Positions 24,980 through 33,563 of a stretch of DNA of 64,000 nt are shown here, in pieces. Both the position numbers and the translations under genes were made by a program. The stretch is from contig JAHZHB010000119.1 of assembly GCA_019420465.1 (NCBI GenBank), positions 1 through 64,000 on the forward strand, given 5' to 3'. This DNA comes from Lachnospiraceae bacterium (lineage in GTDB: Bacteria; Bacillota; Clostridia; Lachnospirales; Lachnospiraceae). Under the pieces are notes generated by a model that ran no database searches, was not told where the DNA came from, and saw only the letters and a program-made list of their open reading frames with translations. Each line of letters begins with the position of its first letter. Position 1 is the first letter of the stretch.

Positions 24980-25588
24980 ATGACTGGACAACACTGTCTT
25001 TTTCTCGGCGACAGTATCACTGACGCCGGACATCTCTGGGAAGCGGATCCCCGCCTGTTGGGGAACGGTTTTGTACGAAAGATCAGCGAAGCGGAGGCTT
25101 TTTCTTCGGCCCATATTGTCAACCGGGGGCAGGACGGCTTTACCAGTGCCGCACTCTGGCGGCTGGTACAGCGGATGACGGATCTGTCTTCCTTTGACAC
25201 GATCACCATGCTGATCGGCGTCAATGATCTGCCTGTCGCTTACTATACCGATCCCGGCTGGATCACGACAGCCTTTGCTCCGTCTGTGTGGGCACTGCTT
25301 GACCGTCTCACGGTCGCCGCACCCCAAAGGCTCTTTGTCATGGAGCCCTTTTTATTCACGCCGCCGGACAGCCACAGTCATCTGCTGCCACTGCTTTTAC
25401 AGGAACAGCAGATCCTTCAGGCATACGCTGCGGCCTGCGACGCTGTCTATATCCCTCTGCAAGAGGCGTTACAGGCAGCCATCGACCGCCTGGGCACAGC
25501 CGCTGTCACAACCGACGGCATCCATCTGACGCCCGCCGGTAACCAGATCCTTGCCGACGCATGGATCCGCAGCTGTCTGCGGGAGTAA
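24980..25588 (+). CDS. SGNH/GDSL hydrolase family protein
   Basis: This 202-residue protein has the four SGNH blocks: LGDSITD (Ser nucleophile), NRGQDG, GVNDLP and the C-terminal DGIHLTPAG (Asp-His). It is a cytosolic esterase or lipase of the lysophospholipase/acetylesterase type; no signal peptide is present. GGGAGG lies 8 bases before the ATG. It stands alone, divergent from the thiamin operon. Confidence 0.9.
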   Translation: MTGQHCLFLGDSITDAGHLWEADPRLLGNGFVRKISEAEAFSSAHIVNRGQDGFTSAALWRLVQRMTDLSSFDTITMLIGVNDLPVAYYTDPGWITTAFAPSVWALLDRLTVAAPQRLFVMEPFLFTPPDSHSHLLPLLLQEQQILQAYAAACDAVYIPLQEALQAAIDRLGTAAVTTDGIHLTPAGNQILADAWIRSCLRE

Positions 25589-25598
25589 GTCTTTGGTC

Positions 25599-25835
25599 TT
25601 ACTGCATCCGGTCGGTCGTATCTTTCATGCTCTCGCTGTGGGCCTGTCTGCTCTTTTCCTCACGCTTTCTGCGGGTGACCAGACCGCCGATCCGGCCGGT
25701 TTCCTTGGCAGACAGCGTTTTCCAGCCGTCCTCCAGCACACGGTCCAGAAGGCCGAGCTCCCCGGCGATCTCATATTTCATCTTTTCTTCCCGGGACAGC
25801 GTATCCAGATCCGGGATTTCCTTTTGTCTGCTCAT
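25599..25835 (-). CDS. Alpha/beta-type small acid-soluble spore protein
   Basis: This 78-residue protein has the core KYEIAGELGL...GWKTLSAKETGRIGGLVTR, matching the two conserved blocks of alpha/beta SASPs, including the Glu-Thr/Ser-Gly-Arg-Ile-Gly-Gly germination-type segment. It would coat and protect spore DNA. The start at 25835 (MSRQKEIP) has AAGGAG 8 bases upstream. A sigma-G promoter lies just upstream. Its C-terminal tail is longer and more charged than in the major SASPs. Confidence 0.88.
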   Translation of the reverse strand: MSRQKEIPDLDTLSREEKMKYEIAGELGLLDRVLEDGWKTLSAKETGRIGGLVTRRKREEKSRQAHSESMKDTTDRMQ

Positions 25836-25867
25836 GTGATTCACTCCTTTGTCCTGTGATCTGTAAG

Positions 25868-25896
25868 GAGTATGCCCGGAATCTGACGGGATATAC
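25868..25896 (-). promoter_or_regulatory. Sigma-G promoter of the spore protein gene
   Basis: On the minus strand GTATA (25892-25896) and CATACTC (25868-25874) are 17 bases apart, close to the sigma-G consensus (GHATR, 17-18 bases, CATNHTA; the last base differs). It fits forespore expression of the SASP gene. Confidence 0.65.
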
Positions 25897-25933
25897 ACGT
25901 TTTTCCTACTGCTTTCCAGACAGCCTGTTTTTA

Positions 25934-26107
25934 TCACAACAAATGCAGAATATCTTCTACTGTCTCTTCCGTCTCCCCTGTCATCCTCGCAATCTTCTTT
26001 ACCATATATCCCTGACCATATAATAAAGTCACGATCTTTGACACAGCTTCTGCATGGCCTCGATTTTCTACAACATCTAATACATCACACATATTCTTAT
26101 TTTCCAT
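25934..26107 (-). CDS. Small protein resembling the C-terminal part of Rpn/PD-(D/E)XK family proteins
   Basis: This 57-residue reading (MENKNMCDVLDVVENRGHAE start) begins 15 bases after the DUF4143 ATPase stop. The ENRGHAE segment and the C-terminal helix-turn-helix-like MVKKIARMTGETEETVEDIL resemble the tail of Rpn-type (recombination-promoting nuclease/transposase-like) proteins. The full nuclease domain is absent, so it may be a remnant or a free-standing small protein. The ribosome-binding site is weak (AAGAGA). Confidence 0.5.
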   Translation of the reverse strand: MENKNMCDVLDVVENRGHAEAVSKIVTLLYGQGYMVKKIARMTGETEETVEDILHLL

Positions 26108-26122
26108 AATCTCTTAAAATTG

Positions 26123-27460
26123 TCATAAAAACATCGCCATATACAACGGAAGATGTATTACATTTTCTTTTATAAGAACATCTTTTGTATATAAAATATA
26201 TGCCTGTCCAATTTTCCCTTTAAATTTACTTCTGAATTTATCTAATGATGAGTGTTTTCTGTATGTTCCAGACTTCACTTCGATTGGACATATTTTTCTT
26301 TTTTCACGAATCAGAAAATCAATTTCCATATTATTTTTACGATTATTCGTATCTGATCTGGAGTAAAAGAAAAGTTTGTGACCACTTGATCTCAGCTCCT
26401 GTGCCACAATATTTTCCATCAGCATTCCTTCATTCACATGTAATCGGTCCAGTAAAATATCTCTGTACAATTCATTATCTGTAAATTTATCATCCATAAA
26501 GGAATGCGTCACTAAAAGCCCTGTATCTGCCATATAACACTTTCTGGTCGTATGTTCCTCACTCATTGCCAAACCAACGGTCGGTTCTGTAGCATTGTAA
26601 CAATTATTTACTACCATTGCCTCTGCAAGCCACATAAAAGCATTTTCATACTCTCGAAATCTGGCCCCTTTACTAATCCCGGAGAGTTTATATTTTTTTT
26701 CAGTTTTTGATAATTGCGATGGTAGCTCATCAAAGATTGATAATACCTTTGCTTCGTAACCTCTTGCAAATTTTGTGATATCCTGGCGATACAGTGTAAG
26801 AATTCTTTTTTTAATCCGGTCTGCATCTTCAAAGTTTTTTGTCTTTCTGTAAGCATCTACTACCTGTGGCATGCCTCCTGTTAAAATATATTGTCTGAAA
26901 TCATTCATTACTCTTCTGTGAATTGCCTGACCTAATGGTTGCACCTTTTCAAAACATTCTCGTAAATAAGGGACTGTCGTTTCATCTCCCATTGCCCACA
27001 AAAATTCCTCAAAATCCAGTGGATACATTTCCACATGTTCTTCTTCAGACGGTATCACAATATTTTCAATATTTACCTTTAACGATATTAATGAACCAGT
27101 TTCCAGGTAATCATATCGTGCGTCTTTCACTAAGTATTTTATCAATTCTCTCGCCTGTGGATATCTTTGCACTTCATCAAAAATGATAAGTGATTCTCTG
27201 TTATAAAGAATTTTTCTATAATATGCCGATAATTTATGAAAAAACATATCAAAATCATCTATATCATTTTCAAATATATCACGTACCTCTTCTGGCAGGT
27301 GTGCAAAATCAATTAACAAATAACTTCTATATTCTGTTCTTCCAAATAATTCTGCAATATAGCTTTTTCCTACACGACGCGCTCCATCCAATAACAGCGC
27401 ACAACTCCCCTGATCTTTTTCTTTCCATTCTAATAATCGATCATAAATTTTTCGCTTCAT
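26123..27460 (-). CDS. AAA family ATPase with DUF4143 domain
   Basis: This 445-residue protein has an N-terminal AAA_14 ATPase domain (P-loop DGARRVGKSY, near residue 28; Walker B SLIIFDEVQRYPQ) and a C-terminal DUF4143 domain with a PD-(D/E)XK-like core (KNNMEIDFLIREKRKICPIEVKSG). These proteins are common in gut Clostridia and Bacteroidetes; their function is not established. The promoter overlaps a striking triple repeat. AT content is higher than in neighbouring genes, which may indicate transfer. Confidence 0.88.
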   Translation of the reverse strand: MKRKIYDRLLEWKEKDQGSCALLLDGARRVGKSYIAELFGRTEYRSYLLIDFAHLPEEVRDIFENDIDDFDMFFHKLSAYYRKILYNRESLIIFDEVQRYPQARELIKYLVKDARYDYLETGSLISLKVNIENIVIPSEEEHVEMYPLDFEEFLWAMGDETTVPYLRECFEKVQPLGQAIHRRVMNDFRQYILTGGMPQVVDAYRKTKNFEDADRIKKRILTLYRQDITKFARGYEAKVLSIFDELPSQLSKTEKKYKLSGISKGARFREYENAFMWLAEAMVVNNCYNATEPTVGLAMSEEHTTRKCYMADTGLLVTHSFMDDKFTDNELYRDILLDRLHVNEGMLMENIVAQELRSSGHKLFFYSRSDTNNRKNNMEIDFLIREKRKICPIEVKSGTYRKHSSLDKFRSKFKGKIGQAYILYTKDVLIKENVIHLPLYMAMFL

Positions 27461-27501
27461 TTGTTGCCATCCTCTCGCACAACATTTCTCTTTACAATAC
27501 T

Positions 27502-27592
27502 ATTATACTCACAAAAGGCAGTTTTATTCAATGTATTTTCTCACAAAAAGGCAGTTTTAATTTTATGTTTTTATCACAAAAAGGCAATTGCA
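27502..27592 (-). promoter_or_regulatory. Promoter with three phased operator-like repeats for the DUF4143 ATPase
   Basis: TTGAAT (27526-27531) and TATAAT (27502-27507) are 18 bases apart on the minus strand. The motif AACTGCCTTTTTGTGA (with small changes) occurs at about 27509-27526, 27541-27559 and 27574-27592, with starts 32 and 33 bases apart (three helix turns). The first copy fills the promoter spacer, so a bound protein would block RNA polymerase. Confidence 0.65.
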
Positions 27593-27837
27593 GTGATATG
27601 TTTCCTACAAAGCCTTTGTCCTTCTGTCCCACAGATCTCCCTGTTCTGTTTTGATTTTCGTTTTGAAATACATAACGACTGTTAAATTTGAAATGATAAC
27701 ACCTGATGACGAACTCTGATCAGAAATGCATAATTTATAATGCTAAAGTTATTAACTATTTTATTCGTCTTATTTACTATATCCTTTTCCCCAAGTTTTG
27801 TCAATCCCTTTATGACAGCTTCTCCTGCGTAGTTATG
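27593..27837. other. AT-rich spacer with nothing recognised
   Basis: This stretch between the repeat array and the terminator of the DUF89 gene shows no supported gene, RNA or long repeat. Confidence 0.5.
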
Positions 27838-27868
27838 TGAAAAAGCGTGCCTTATCCGTGGCACGCTT
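27838..27868 (-). terminator. Terminator overlapping the 3' end of the DUF89 gene
   Basis: Arms 27843-27851 and 27860-27868 form a perfect 9-base stem followed by T residues on the minus strand. The stop codon of the DUF89 gene (27852-27854) lies in the hairpin loop. Confidence 0.85.
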
Positions 27869-28739
27869 CTTCTACGCGGGATTCATGGATGAACATCCCG
27901 CCGTATTTTGGTTTGTTAAACCGCCGCATAAACAGCGGACATTTGCAAAGGAAGATGTAGTAGATTGGCCAGCCGTAGCCGTAGGCTGTTTCGAAATTTC
28001 CCATGCCCTTTGCCAGGATCACGTCCGTCCGGGAGAGAAATTCCCGTACAGCTTCCGGTACATGCGCGGGTGCTGTACCTCCGATATCGGTTCCGTTATC
28101 CATGATCTCTGCCACCTGGTCTGCGCCGACCTGCAGCGCATCTTCTCTGGTCACATCGTTAGACACCGGTTCGCCGCGGACCATCATCACATAAGAAATC
28201 TTCGGCCACCTTTCTTTTAATGTCATCAGAAGCAGCTTGTCCAGAACGATCTCCCCACAGTTATCTGCCAGAAGCACCATGCGCCCGGCATTGTCCATCT
28301 CCCTGATAAAATGAACATACTCTTCTGCATCAATGCTCTCGGGGTCCGCCCTGGAAAACAGATCCAGAAGCTGCTCCTTTTCAATTGTGTTCCCCGTGCC
28401 AAAATCAATATAATTGGCGGTCTGGGCAAACACAAGCGCTGTGCGCACCGGATCATCTGATGCCTTTATACGGTTCAGGAACTCATTTTCCATGGAAAGC
28501 ATCAGATCGTTATAATACCGCTTGATCTCTGTAAAGTCCTGTTTTTTTCCAAAGTAGCACTCATAGGCTTTTCGCATCTGCACCGACAGACAGGGTGCGG
28601 ACTCTTTGTCCCCCTGTGTGGCAACAATTCCGGCAATCTCCCGGAAATAGTCGGCCTTTTTCTTTTCGTCTGTAAAAGATTCGATCTCTCTTCCTCTGCG
28701 ATCCAGAAGGCAACGCATACATTCACTGGTCAATTCCAT
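27852..28739 (-). CDS. DUF89 (ARMT1-like) damage-control phosphatase family protein
   Basis: This 295-residue protein has the family's metal-site features ADNCGEIVLDKLL and LAKGMGNFET, and the N-terminal cysteine motif ECMRCLLDRR of the bacterial subfamily. DUF89 proteins are metal-dependent phosphatases acting on damaged or overflow sugar phosphates. The start at 28739 (MELTSEC) has TAGGAG 8-9 bases upstream. It follows the LacI regulator by 10 bases, likely one unit. The true substrate is unknown. Confidence 0.85.
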   Translation of the reverse strand: MELTSECMRCLLDRRGREIESFTDEKKKADYFREIAGIVATQGDKESAPCLSVQMRKAYECYFGKKQDFTEIKRYYNDLMLSMENEFLNRIKASDDPVRTALVFAQTANYIDFGTGNTIEKEQLLDLFSRADPESIDAEEYVHFIREMDNAGRMVLLADNCGEIVLDKLLLMTLKERWPKISYVMMVRGEPVSNDVTREDALQVGADQVAEIMDNGTDIGGTAPAHVPEAVREFLSRTDVILAKGMGNFETAYGYGWPIYYIFLCKCPLFMRRFNKPKYGGMFIHESRVEEACHG

Positions 28740-28749
28740 ATCATTTCTC

Positions 28750-29787
28750 CTATGCAATCGTTTCGCGTATACAGATATCCAGACAGGTATGTACCACATC
28801 CTGTGCCGGCAATGTACCGCTGCTCAAATAATCATACAGTATCTGCAGGGGCTCGCTGCCCTGCCGCTCAGCCTCCTGACCGATCGTAGCATTTAAGATG
28901 CCGTCCTTAAGCATCCGAAGCGTAGACTCTGCCTTATCGTGGCTGATCACGGCCATGCTGTCCTGCCGTCCGGCAGCACAGACAGCCCTGCAGGCACCGT
29001 AAACGCCACCGGCGACAATATACAGTCCCGTAATCTCCGGATGGGCCGCCAGCATCTGCCTTGTCACGTCAAAGCTGATAAAGTCATCATCCTGATTGGC
29101 TGCGGCTGCTTCGATCGTCAGTCCCGGATATCTTTTCTGTAAAATTTCCTGAAATCCCTTTTCCCGTTCTACATGGCAGGTGACCATAGGCGAACCACTG
29201 ATGATCCCGACCTTTCCCCCCTGCGGATGAAAGAGTCCCATCAGTCCACCGGCCACTTCTCCGGCCTTTTTATAGTCACTGCCTACATAGCAGAGCCTGT
29301 CGGAATCCTCGAGGTCTGAATTTACCGTGACCACCGGGATTCCTGCGGCAGAAAGCTCTTTCAGCCTTTTGGCCACTGCCGGGTGGCCAAAGGGGGTGAT
29401 AGCCAGTCCCTGGACGCCCTCGGCCACCATACGGTCGATCTTTTCGATCTGTCCGGCTCCGGTTTCATCTTCTATACTGCTTGACGCCTTTAGCACCGTC
29501 ACTCCGAAGCTTTTCAGCTCATTCTCTTTTTCTTCTACCCCGCGCAGTACTTCCGTAAAAAAGGGGTTGGCTGTTGTTCCCTGAAAGATCAGATAGCCGA
29601 GCCTTATATTTTTACGGCTGATCGCCAGCGTTCTGCCGATACTGTTTGGCACATAGCCTACCGAATCCACGATCGCCTGTACCTTTCTGGCCGTTTCTTC
29701 ACTGACACCGCCGCGGTGATTGAGAACACGATCCACCGTTCCACGCGACACACCGGCCATCTGTGCAATTTCTTTTAATGTGATCAT
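28750..29787 (-). CDS. LacI family transcriptional regulator
   Basis: This roughly 345-residue repressor has the LacI helix-turn-helix at the N-terminus (TLKEIAQMAGVSRGTVDRVL) and hinge, then a type 1 periplasmic-binding-like sensor domain (GTTANPFFTEVLRGVEE; IPVVTVNSDLEDS). It probably binds a sugar and controls the unit with DUF89. The start at 29787 (MITLKEIA) follows the family; an ATG at 29844 with AGGTG upstream would add 19 residues and cannot be excluded. A GTATA...TATAC site (about 29850-29865) may be an operator. Confidence 0.9.
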   Translation of the reverse strand: MITLKEIAQMAGVSRGTVDRVLNHRGGVSEETARKVQAIVDSVGYVPNSIGRTLAISRKNIRLGYLIFQGTTANPFFTEVLRGVEEKENELKSFGVTVLKASSSIEDETGAGQIEKIDRMVAEGVQGLAITPFGHPAVAKRLKELSAAGIPVVTVNSDLEDSDRLCYVGSDYKKAGEVAGGLMGLFHPQGGKVGIISGSPMVTCHVEREKGFQEILQKRYPGLTIEAAAANQDDDFISFDVTRQMLAAHPEITGLYIVAGGVYGACRAVCAAGRQDSMAVISHDKAESTLRMLKDGILNATIGQEAERQGSEPLQILYDYLSSGTLPAQDVVHTCLDICIRETIA

Positions 29788-29874
29788 ACTGTTACTGCGA
29801 ACGTCCTGTCCTTTCCCGTTTTTTGTCTGCACCCATTTTGGCACACCTGTATAAGCAAGTATACTTCTTTTTTC

Positions 29875-32800
29875 CTACACCGGCAACACATCCCGCAGGG
29901 CAAAAGAACAGATCAGCTGGCGCACGACCTTTTTCCCGGTCAGCCGGGACAGTGCCCTGGCATAATACCTGAGCTGAACACGGTATTTTTCCACCAGATC
30001 CTGCCCGTCCTTTCGCATAACCCGGTCTGTCTTGTAATCTACCAGCACCAGACCCTCTTCCGTTTCATAATAGGCATCTATGATACCCTGGATCAGGACA
30101 GTCTCGCCACTTTCCCTGAAGCGTTCGTCCACTTCGTCCGCCGGCACTGTCAGGAAAAACTGCTGCTCTCTGTACAGTGCTCCCCGGCTGTCAGCAGCTG
30201 CCATTTCACGACCCAGTGCACTTTCCATAAACCAGTTAAAATCCTCTGCCTTAAGCATCGCAGCATCCTCGCTGCCAAGCATCCCGGTACTCACCAGATT
30301 TTCCATCTGTTCTTTTATTCCCACACCGGCAGCATATGCCGCATAATCGATACATTCCATCATGCGGTGGTACGCGGTTCCCCGCAATGCCCCCTGACTG
30401 GCCGTCTGGCGGCTGCCCTGCATAAAGGCAGGCACATACGGGATCACCTCCGGTTCCTCATACAGGCTGTGCCCCTGTTCTTCCTCGTAGGCTTTCAGCT
30501 TCAGTTCAGAAACACTGAGTTTTGACGGCATGTCGGCACTGTCCTGATATGGATAGGTATAGCCGGATATTTTCTCGAGATATTTTCTCGTATTTATATC
30601 ATATGTTTTTTCCGTATCCAGAGAAATGATCTCTTCTTCCAGAGCTTTCTGCTGCAGCTGTCGGGTCATCTCGGCTGCCACAAGATCGGGTACGGACAGA
30701 ATCGAAATCCGGAAATTTCCTGTCGGAAGCGTATGCTCTCTGTATTCACTGTGCCCCTGTATACCTCTTTGGGCTGCCAGTTCAGCCAGTTCATGGCTTC
30801 CGCCGAGTGCCTCAAGGATCCAGTCCATATACGAGGAGGCAAAGAGCAGTCTGCCGTAGGAAAGCGGCGCTTCTTTTTCCCGCACGCTCTGCATGATCTC
30901 TGTCAGCTTTTTGTCTGCTGACGATACGGTTCCGGTAAGGATCAGCTTCTGTTTGGCACGGGTCAGGGCAACATACAGTACACGAAGCTCTTCCCCGAGC
31001 GTCTCCTCCCGCTGCGTATTCTGCAGCACTTTATGATACAGCGTTTCCTCCACCGTTCTTTCCTCCGGATGGATGCAGGGCATACCGATTCCATACTCCG
31101 CATGCAGAGTTACCCGCTGCCTTGCGTCTGTCATATTAAAGCTTTTACCCAGCCCCGCTACGATCGTCACAGGAAATTCCAGACCCTTGCTGTTATGAAT
31201 ACTCATGATACGCACCATGTCTGTTTCCCTTTCCGTCACCTGGGCTTCTCCGAAATCCACCTCGTATTTCTTAAGACTGTCTATATAGCGCAGGAAATGA
31301 AACAGACCGCTGTAGCTGCTCTTTTCGTATTCTCCGGCTTTTTCCACCAGCATGAAAAGATTAGCCCGCCGCTGTTCTCCCGCAGGCATCGCACTCACCC
31401 ATTCCAGATAGCCGGTAAGCTCGTACAGGTTTGTCAGAAGCTCCCGCACGGATATATACGAGATTTTTTCACGCAATATATCATAAATTTCCCAGAAGGA
31501 CGTCAGTTTTTCTGCCAGCTCAGGCTCTGCCTCTTTGCCTTGTGCATAGGTTCTTGCAGAACGATACAGCGGCTGGTCGGGTGCACTGATCCTGATTTTG
31601 GCCATTTCCTCACTGGAGAGCTTTCCTATCGCCGAGGTCAGTACAGCTGTCAGAGGCATTTCCTGTCTCGGATTGTCCAGAAGGCGCAGATACTGCAAAA
31701 CAACCACGACCTCCGGTGCACTGAAATACCCGACACGCGAAATACTCAGCGAAGGAATCTTTCTCTCCTTGAGCACACGGGCAAACACTTCGGACCAGCC
31801 GCGGATACTGCGCAGCAATATCACGATATCGCCGTAACGTACAGTCCGGCGTTTTCCTGTCGTTTCGTCTGTGATCCATTCCTGTCCCACCATACGGCTG
31901 ATCCTGTCCGCCACTAAAACAGCCTCCAGCTCTCTGGCAGAACCAAGCTCTCTGGCATCCTCTGTATCTTTTTCGATCATCAGAAGCTCGCTCTTTGTAT
32001 CTGTCTCCTCCTCAGGCCAGACGGCACCGGGATACAGATAGACCGACGGATCGTAGGCGATCTTTCCCAGTGACCGGGTCATGATCCGGGAAAACAGACA
32101 GTTTACACTGTCGATCACTTCGTTTCTGCTGCGGAAATTCTTATGCAGATCTACTCTTCTGAGATCCCCGTCCGTCAGGCTGTAGGTCTCGTATTTTTCC
32201 ATAAAAAGCTCTGGCCTTGCCAGACGGAACTTGTAAATACTCTGTTTGACATCGCCGACCATAAACAGGTTGTGAACGCCGCAACGCTCCCGGCTGACAG
32301 CCGTCAGGATCTTTTCCTGCACCAGATTGGAATCCTGATATTCATCGATCATGATCTGGGCATAACGCTCTGACAGCTCTTTTGCCGCCTCGGTGGGAAT
32401 CTCACTTCCATCCTCCCGTCTGGTCAGAAGCACCTGCAGGGCCATATGTTCCACATCATTAAAGTCCAGAAGATTCTTTTCCCGCTTCTGCTGCCCAAAA
32501 ACTTCCGCAAACCGCTTTGTCAGCGCGGCAAGTCCGCGGATCACAGGCAGCATCTGATGCATTTTCCTCACGATATCTTCCAGGGAATCGCTGTAATAGG
32601 CTTTTGCCAGCTTTTCCTGCAGGATCTCCTTGGTCTTTGCCCTTTCTTTCTGTACCTGCAGCTTCTTTTCTTCCTGCACATCCGCCACCTTTTTGGAGGA
32701 CAGCGCTTTCGGCCGGTAGCCGAGCAAAAGCTCTCTGATCGCCGTATAGCCTTTTGCCTGCAGGATCTGCTCCATATACACTCTGTCGCTTTCCAGTGCT

Positions 32801-33546
32801 TCCACATACTGTACCGGGCCATGCGCAGACTGTGCCAGTAAAAGTGCTCTCCGGTTGGCCTCCATCGCTTCCATAAGAAGCGCTTTTGTCACCTCTCTTA
32901 CTCCGGTAAGCCAGGGCATATGCTCCGCTTTCCTGGCATCCGCCATCTCATAGGGCAAAAGGCAGGCATCCAGCCATACGTCGGGCCAGGGATGGCTCTG
33001 TGACAGAAGATACAGCTTCTGCACGGCCTCTTCGAGCCCTGCATCACTCTTTCCACTGTCCAGTGCCTCTGCAAGCATAAGAAAATCCGCATCCTGTTTT
33101 TCGTAGGCTTCTTCCAGCGTCTGTGCCAGCGCATCCTGCATCAGAAGCTTCTGTTCGCCCTCATCGGCCACTCTGGCCCCCGGATCCAGGTCGATCTGTT
33201 CAAAATAGCTGCGGATCACATAGGAACAAAAGCCGTCGATCGTCGTGATCTGCGCATGATGGATCAGTGTCGTCTGCTTTTGCAGATGGGCATTTTCCGG
33301 GTCTGTCTCCAGTTTTTCTTCCAGAGCTTTCAAAAGTCTGTCTTTCATCTGGGAAGCCGCGGCTCTTGTAAACGTCACGACTAAAAGCTCATCCACATCC
33401 AAAGGATGCTCTCCCTCACTGATCAGCTGCAGAATTCTCTCAACCAGCACCGCTGTCTTTCCCGATCCTGCTGCCGCGCTGACAAGAATATTCTTGTCCC
33501 GCAGATCTATTACCTGTTGCTGTTCATCTGTCCACTTCACTGTCAC
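29875..33546 (-). CDS. addA: ATP-dependent helicase/nuclease subunit A
   Basis: This roughly 1223-residue protein has the UvrD-type helicase motifs (Walker A SAAAGSGKTAVLVERI near residue 24; DEYQDSN; GDVKQSIY; SIHNSKGLEFP) and a C-terminal nuclease motif (GLVLVDYKTDRV). With AddB it processes double-strand breaks for RecA loading. The start at 33546 (GTG, MTVKWTDEQ) is chosen from AAGGAAG upstream and from homologues; longer readings run into addB's end. It follows addB by 17 bases. Confidence 0.97.
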   Translation of the reverse strand: MTVKWTDEQQQVIDLRDKNILVSAAAGSGKTAVLVERILQLISEGEHPLDVDELLVVTFTRAAASQMKDRLLKALEEKLETDPENAHLQKQTTLIHHAQITTIDGFCSYVIRSYFEQIDLDPGARVADEGEQKLLMQDALAQTLEEAYEKQDADFLMLAEALDSGKSDAGLEEAVQKLYLLSQSHPWPDVWLDACLLPYEMADARKAEHMPWLTGVREVTKALLMEAMEANRRALLLAQSAHGPVQYVEALESDRVYMEQILQAKGYTAIRELLLGYRPKALSSKKVADVQEEKKLQVQKERAKTKEILQEKLAKAYYSDSLEDIVRKMHQMLPVIRGLAALTKRFAEVFGQQKREKNLLDFNDVEHMALQVLLTRREDGSEIPTEAAKELSERYAQIMIDEYQDSNLVQEKILTAVSRERCGVHNLFMVGDVKQSIYKFRLARPELFMEKYETYSLTDGDLRRVDLHKNFRSRNEVIDSVNCLFSRIMTRSLGKIAYDPSVYLYPGAVWPEEETDTKSELLMIEKDTEDARELGSARELEAVLVADRISRMVGQEWITDETTGKRRTVRYGDIVILLRSIRGWSEVFARVLKERKIPSLSISRVGYFSAPEVVVVLQYLRLLDNPRQEMPLTAVLTSAIGKLSSEEMAKIRISAPDQPLYRSARTYAQGKEAEPELAEKLTSFWEIYDILREKISYISVRELLTNLYELTGYLEWVSAMPAGEQRRANLFMLVEKAGEYEKSSYSGLFHFLRYIDSLKKYEVDFGEAQVTERETDMVRIMSIHNSKGLEFPVTIVAGLGKSFNMTDARQRVTLHAEYGIGMPCIHPEERTVEETLYHKVLQNTQREETLGEELRVLYVALTRAKQKLILTGTVSSADKKLTEIMQSVREKEAPLSYGRLLFASSYMDWILEALGGSHELAELAAQRGIQGHSEYREHTLPTGNFRISILSVPDLVAAEMTRQLQQKALEEEIISLDTEKTYDINTRKYLEKISGYTYPYQDSADMPSKLSVSELKLKAYEEEQGHSLYEEPEVIPYVPAFMQGSRQTASQGALRGTAYHRMMECIDYAAYAAGVGIKEQMENLVSTGMLGSEDAAMLKAEDFNWFMESALGREMAAADSRGALYREQQFFLTVPADEVDERFRESGETVLIQGIIDAYYETEEGLVLVDYKTDRVMRKDGQDLVEKYRVQLRYYARALSRLTGKKVVRQLICSFALRDVLPV

Positions 33547-33563
33547 TGTCTTCCTTTTCTTCT

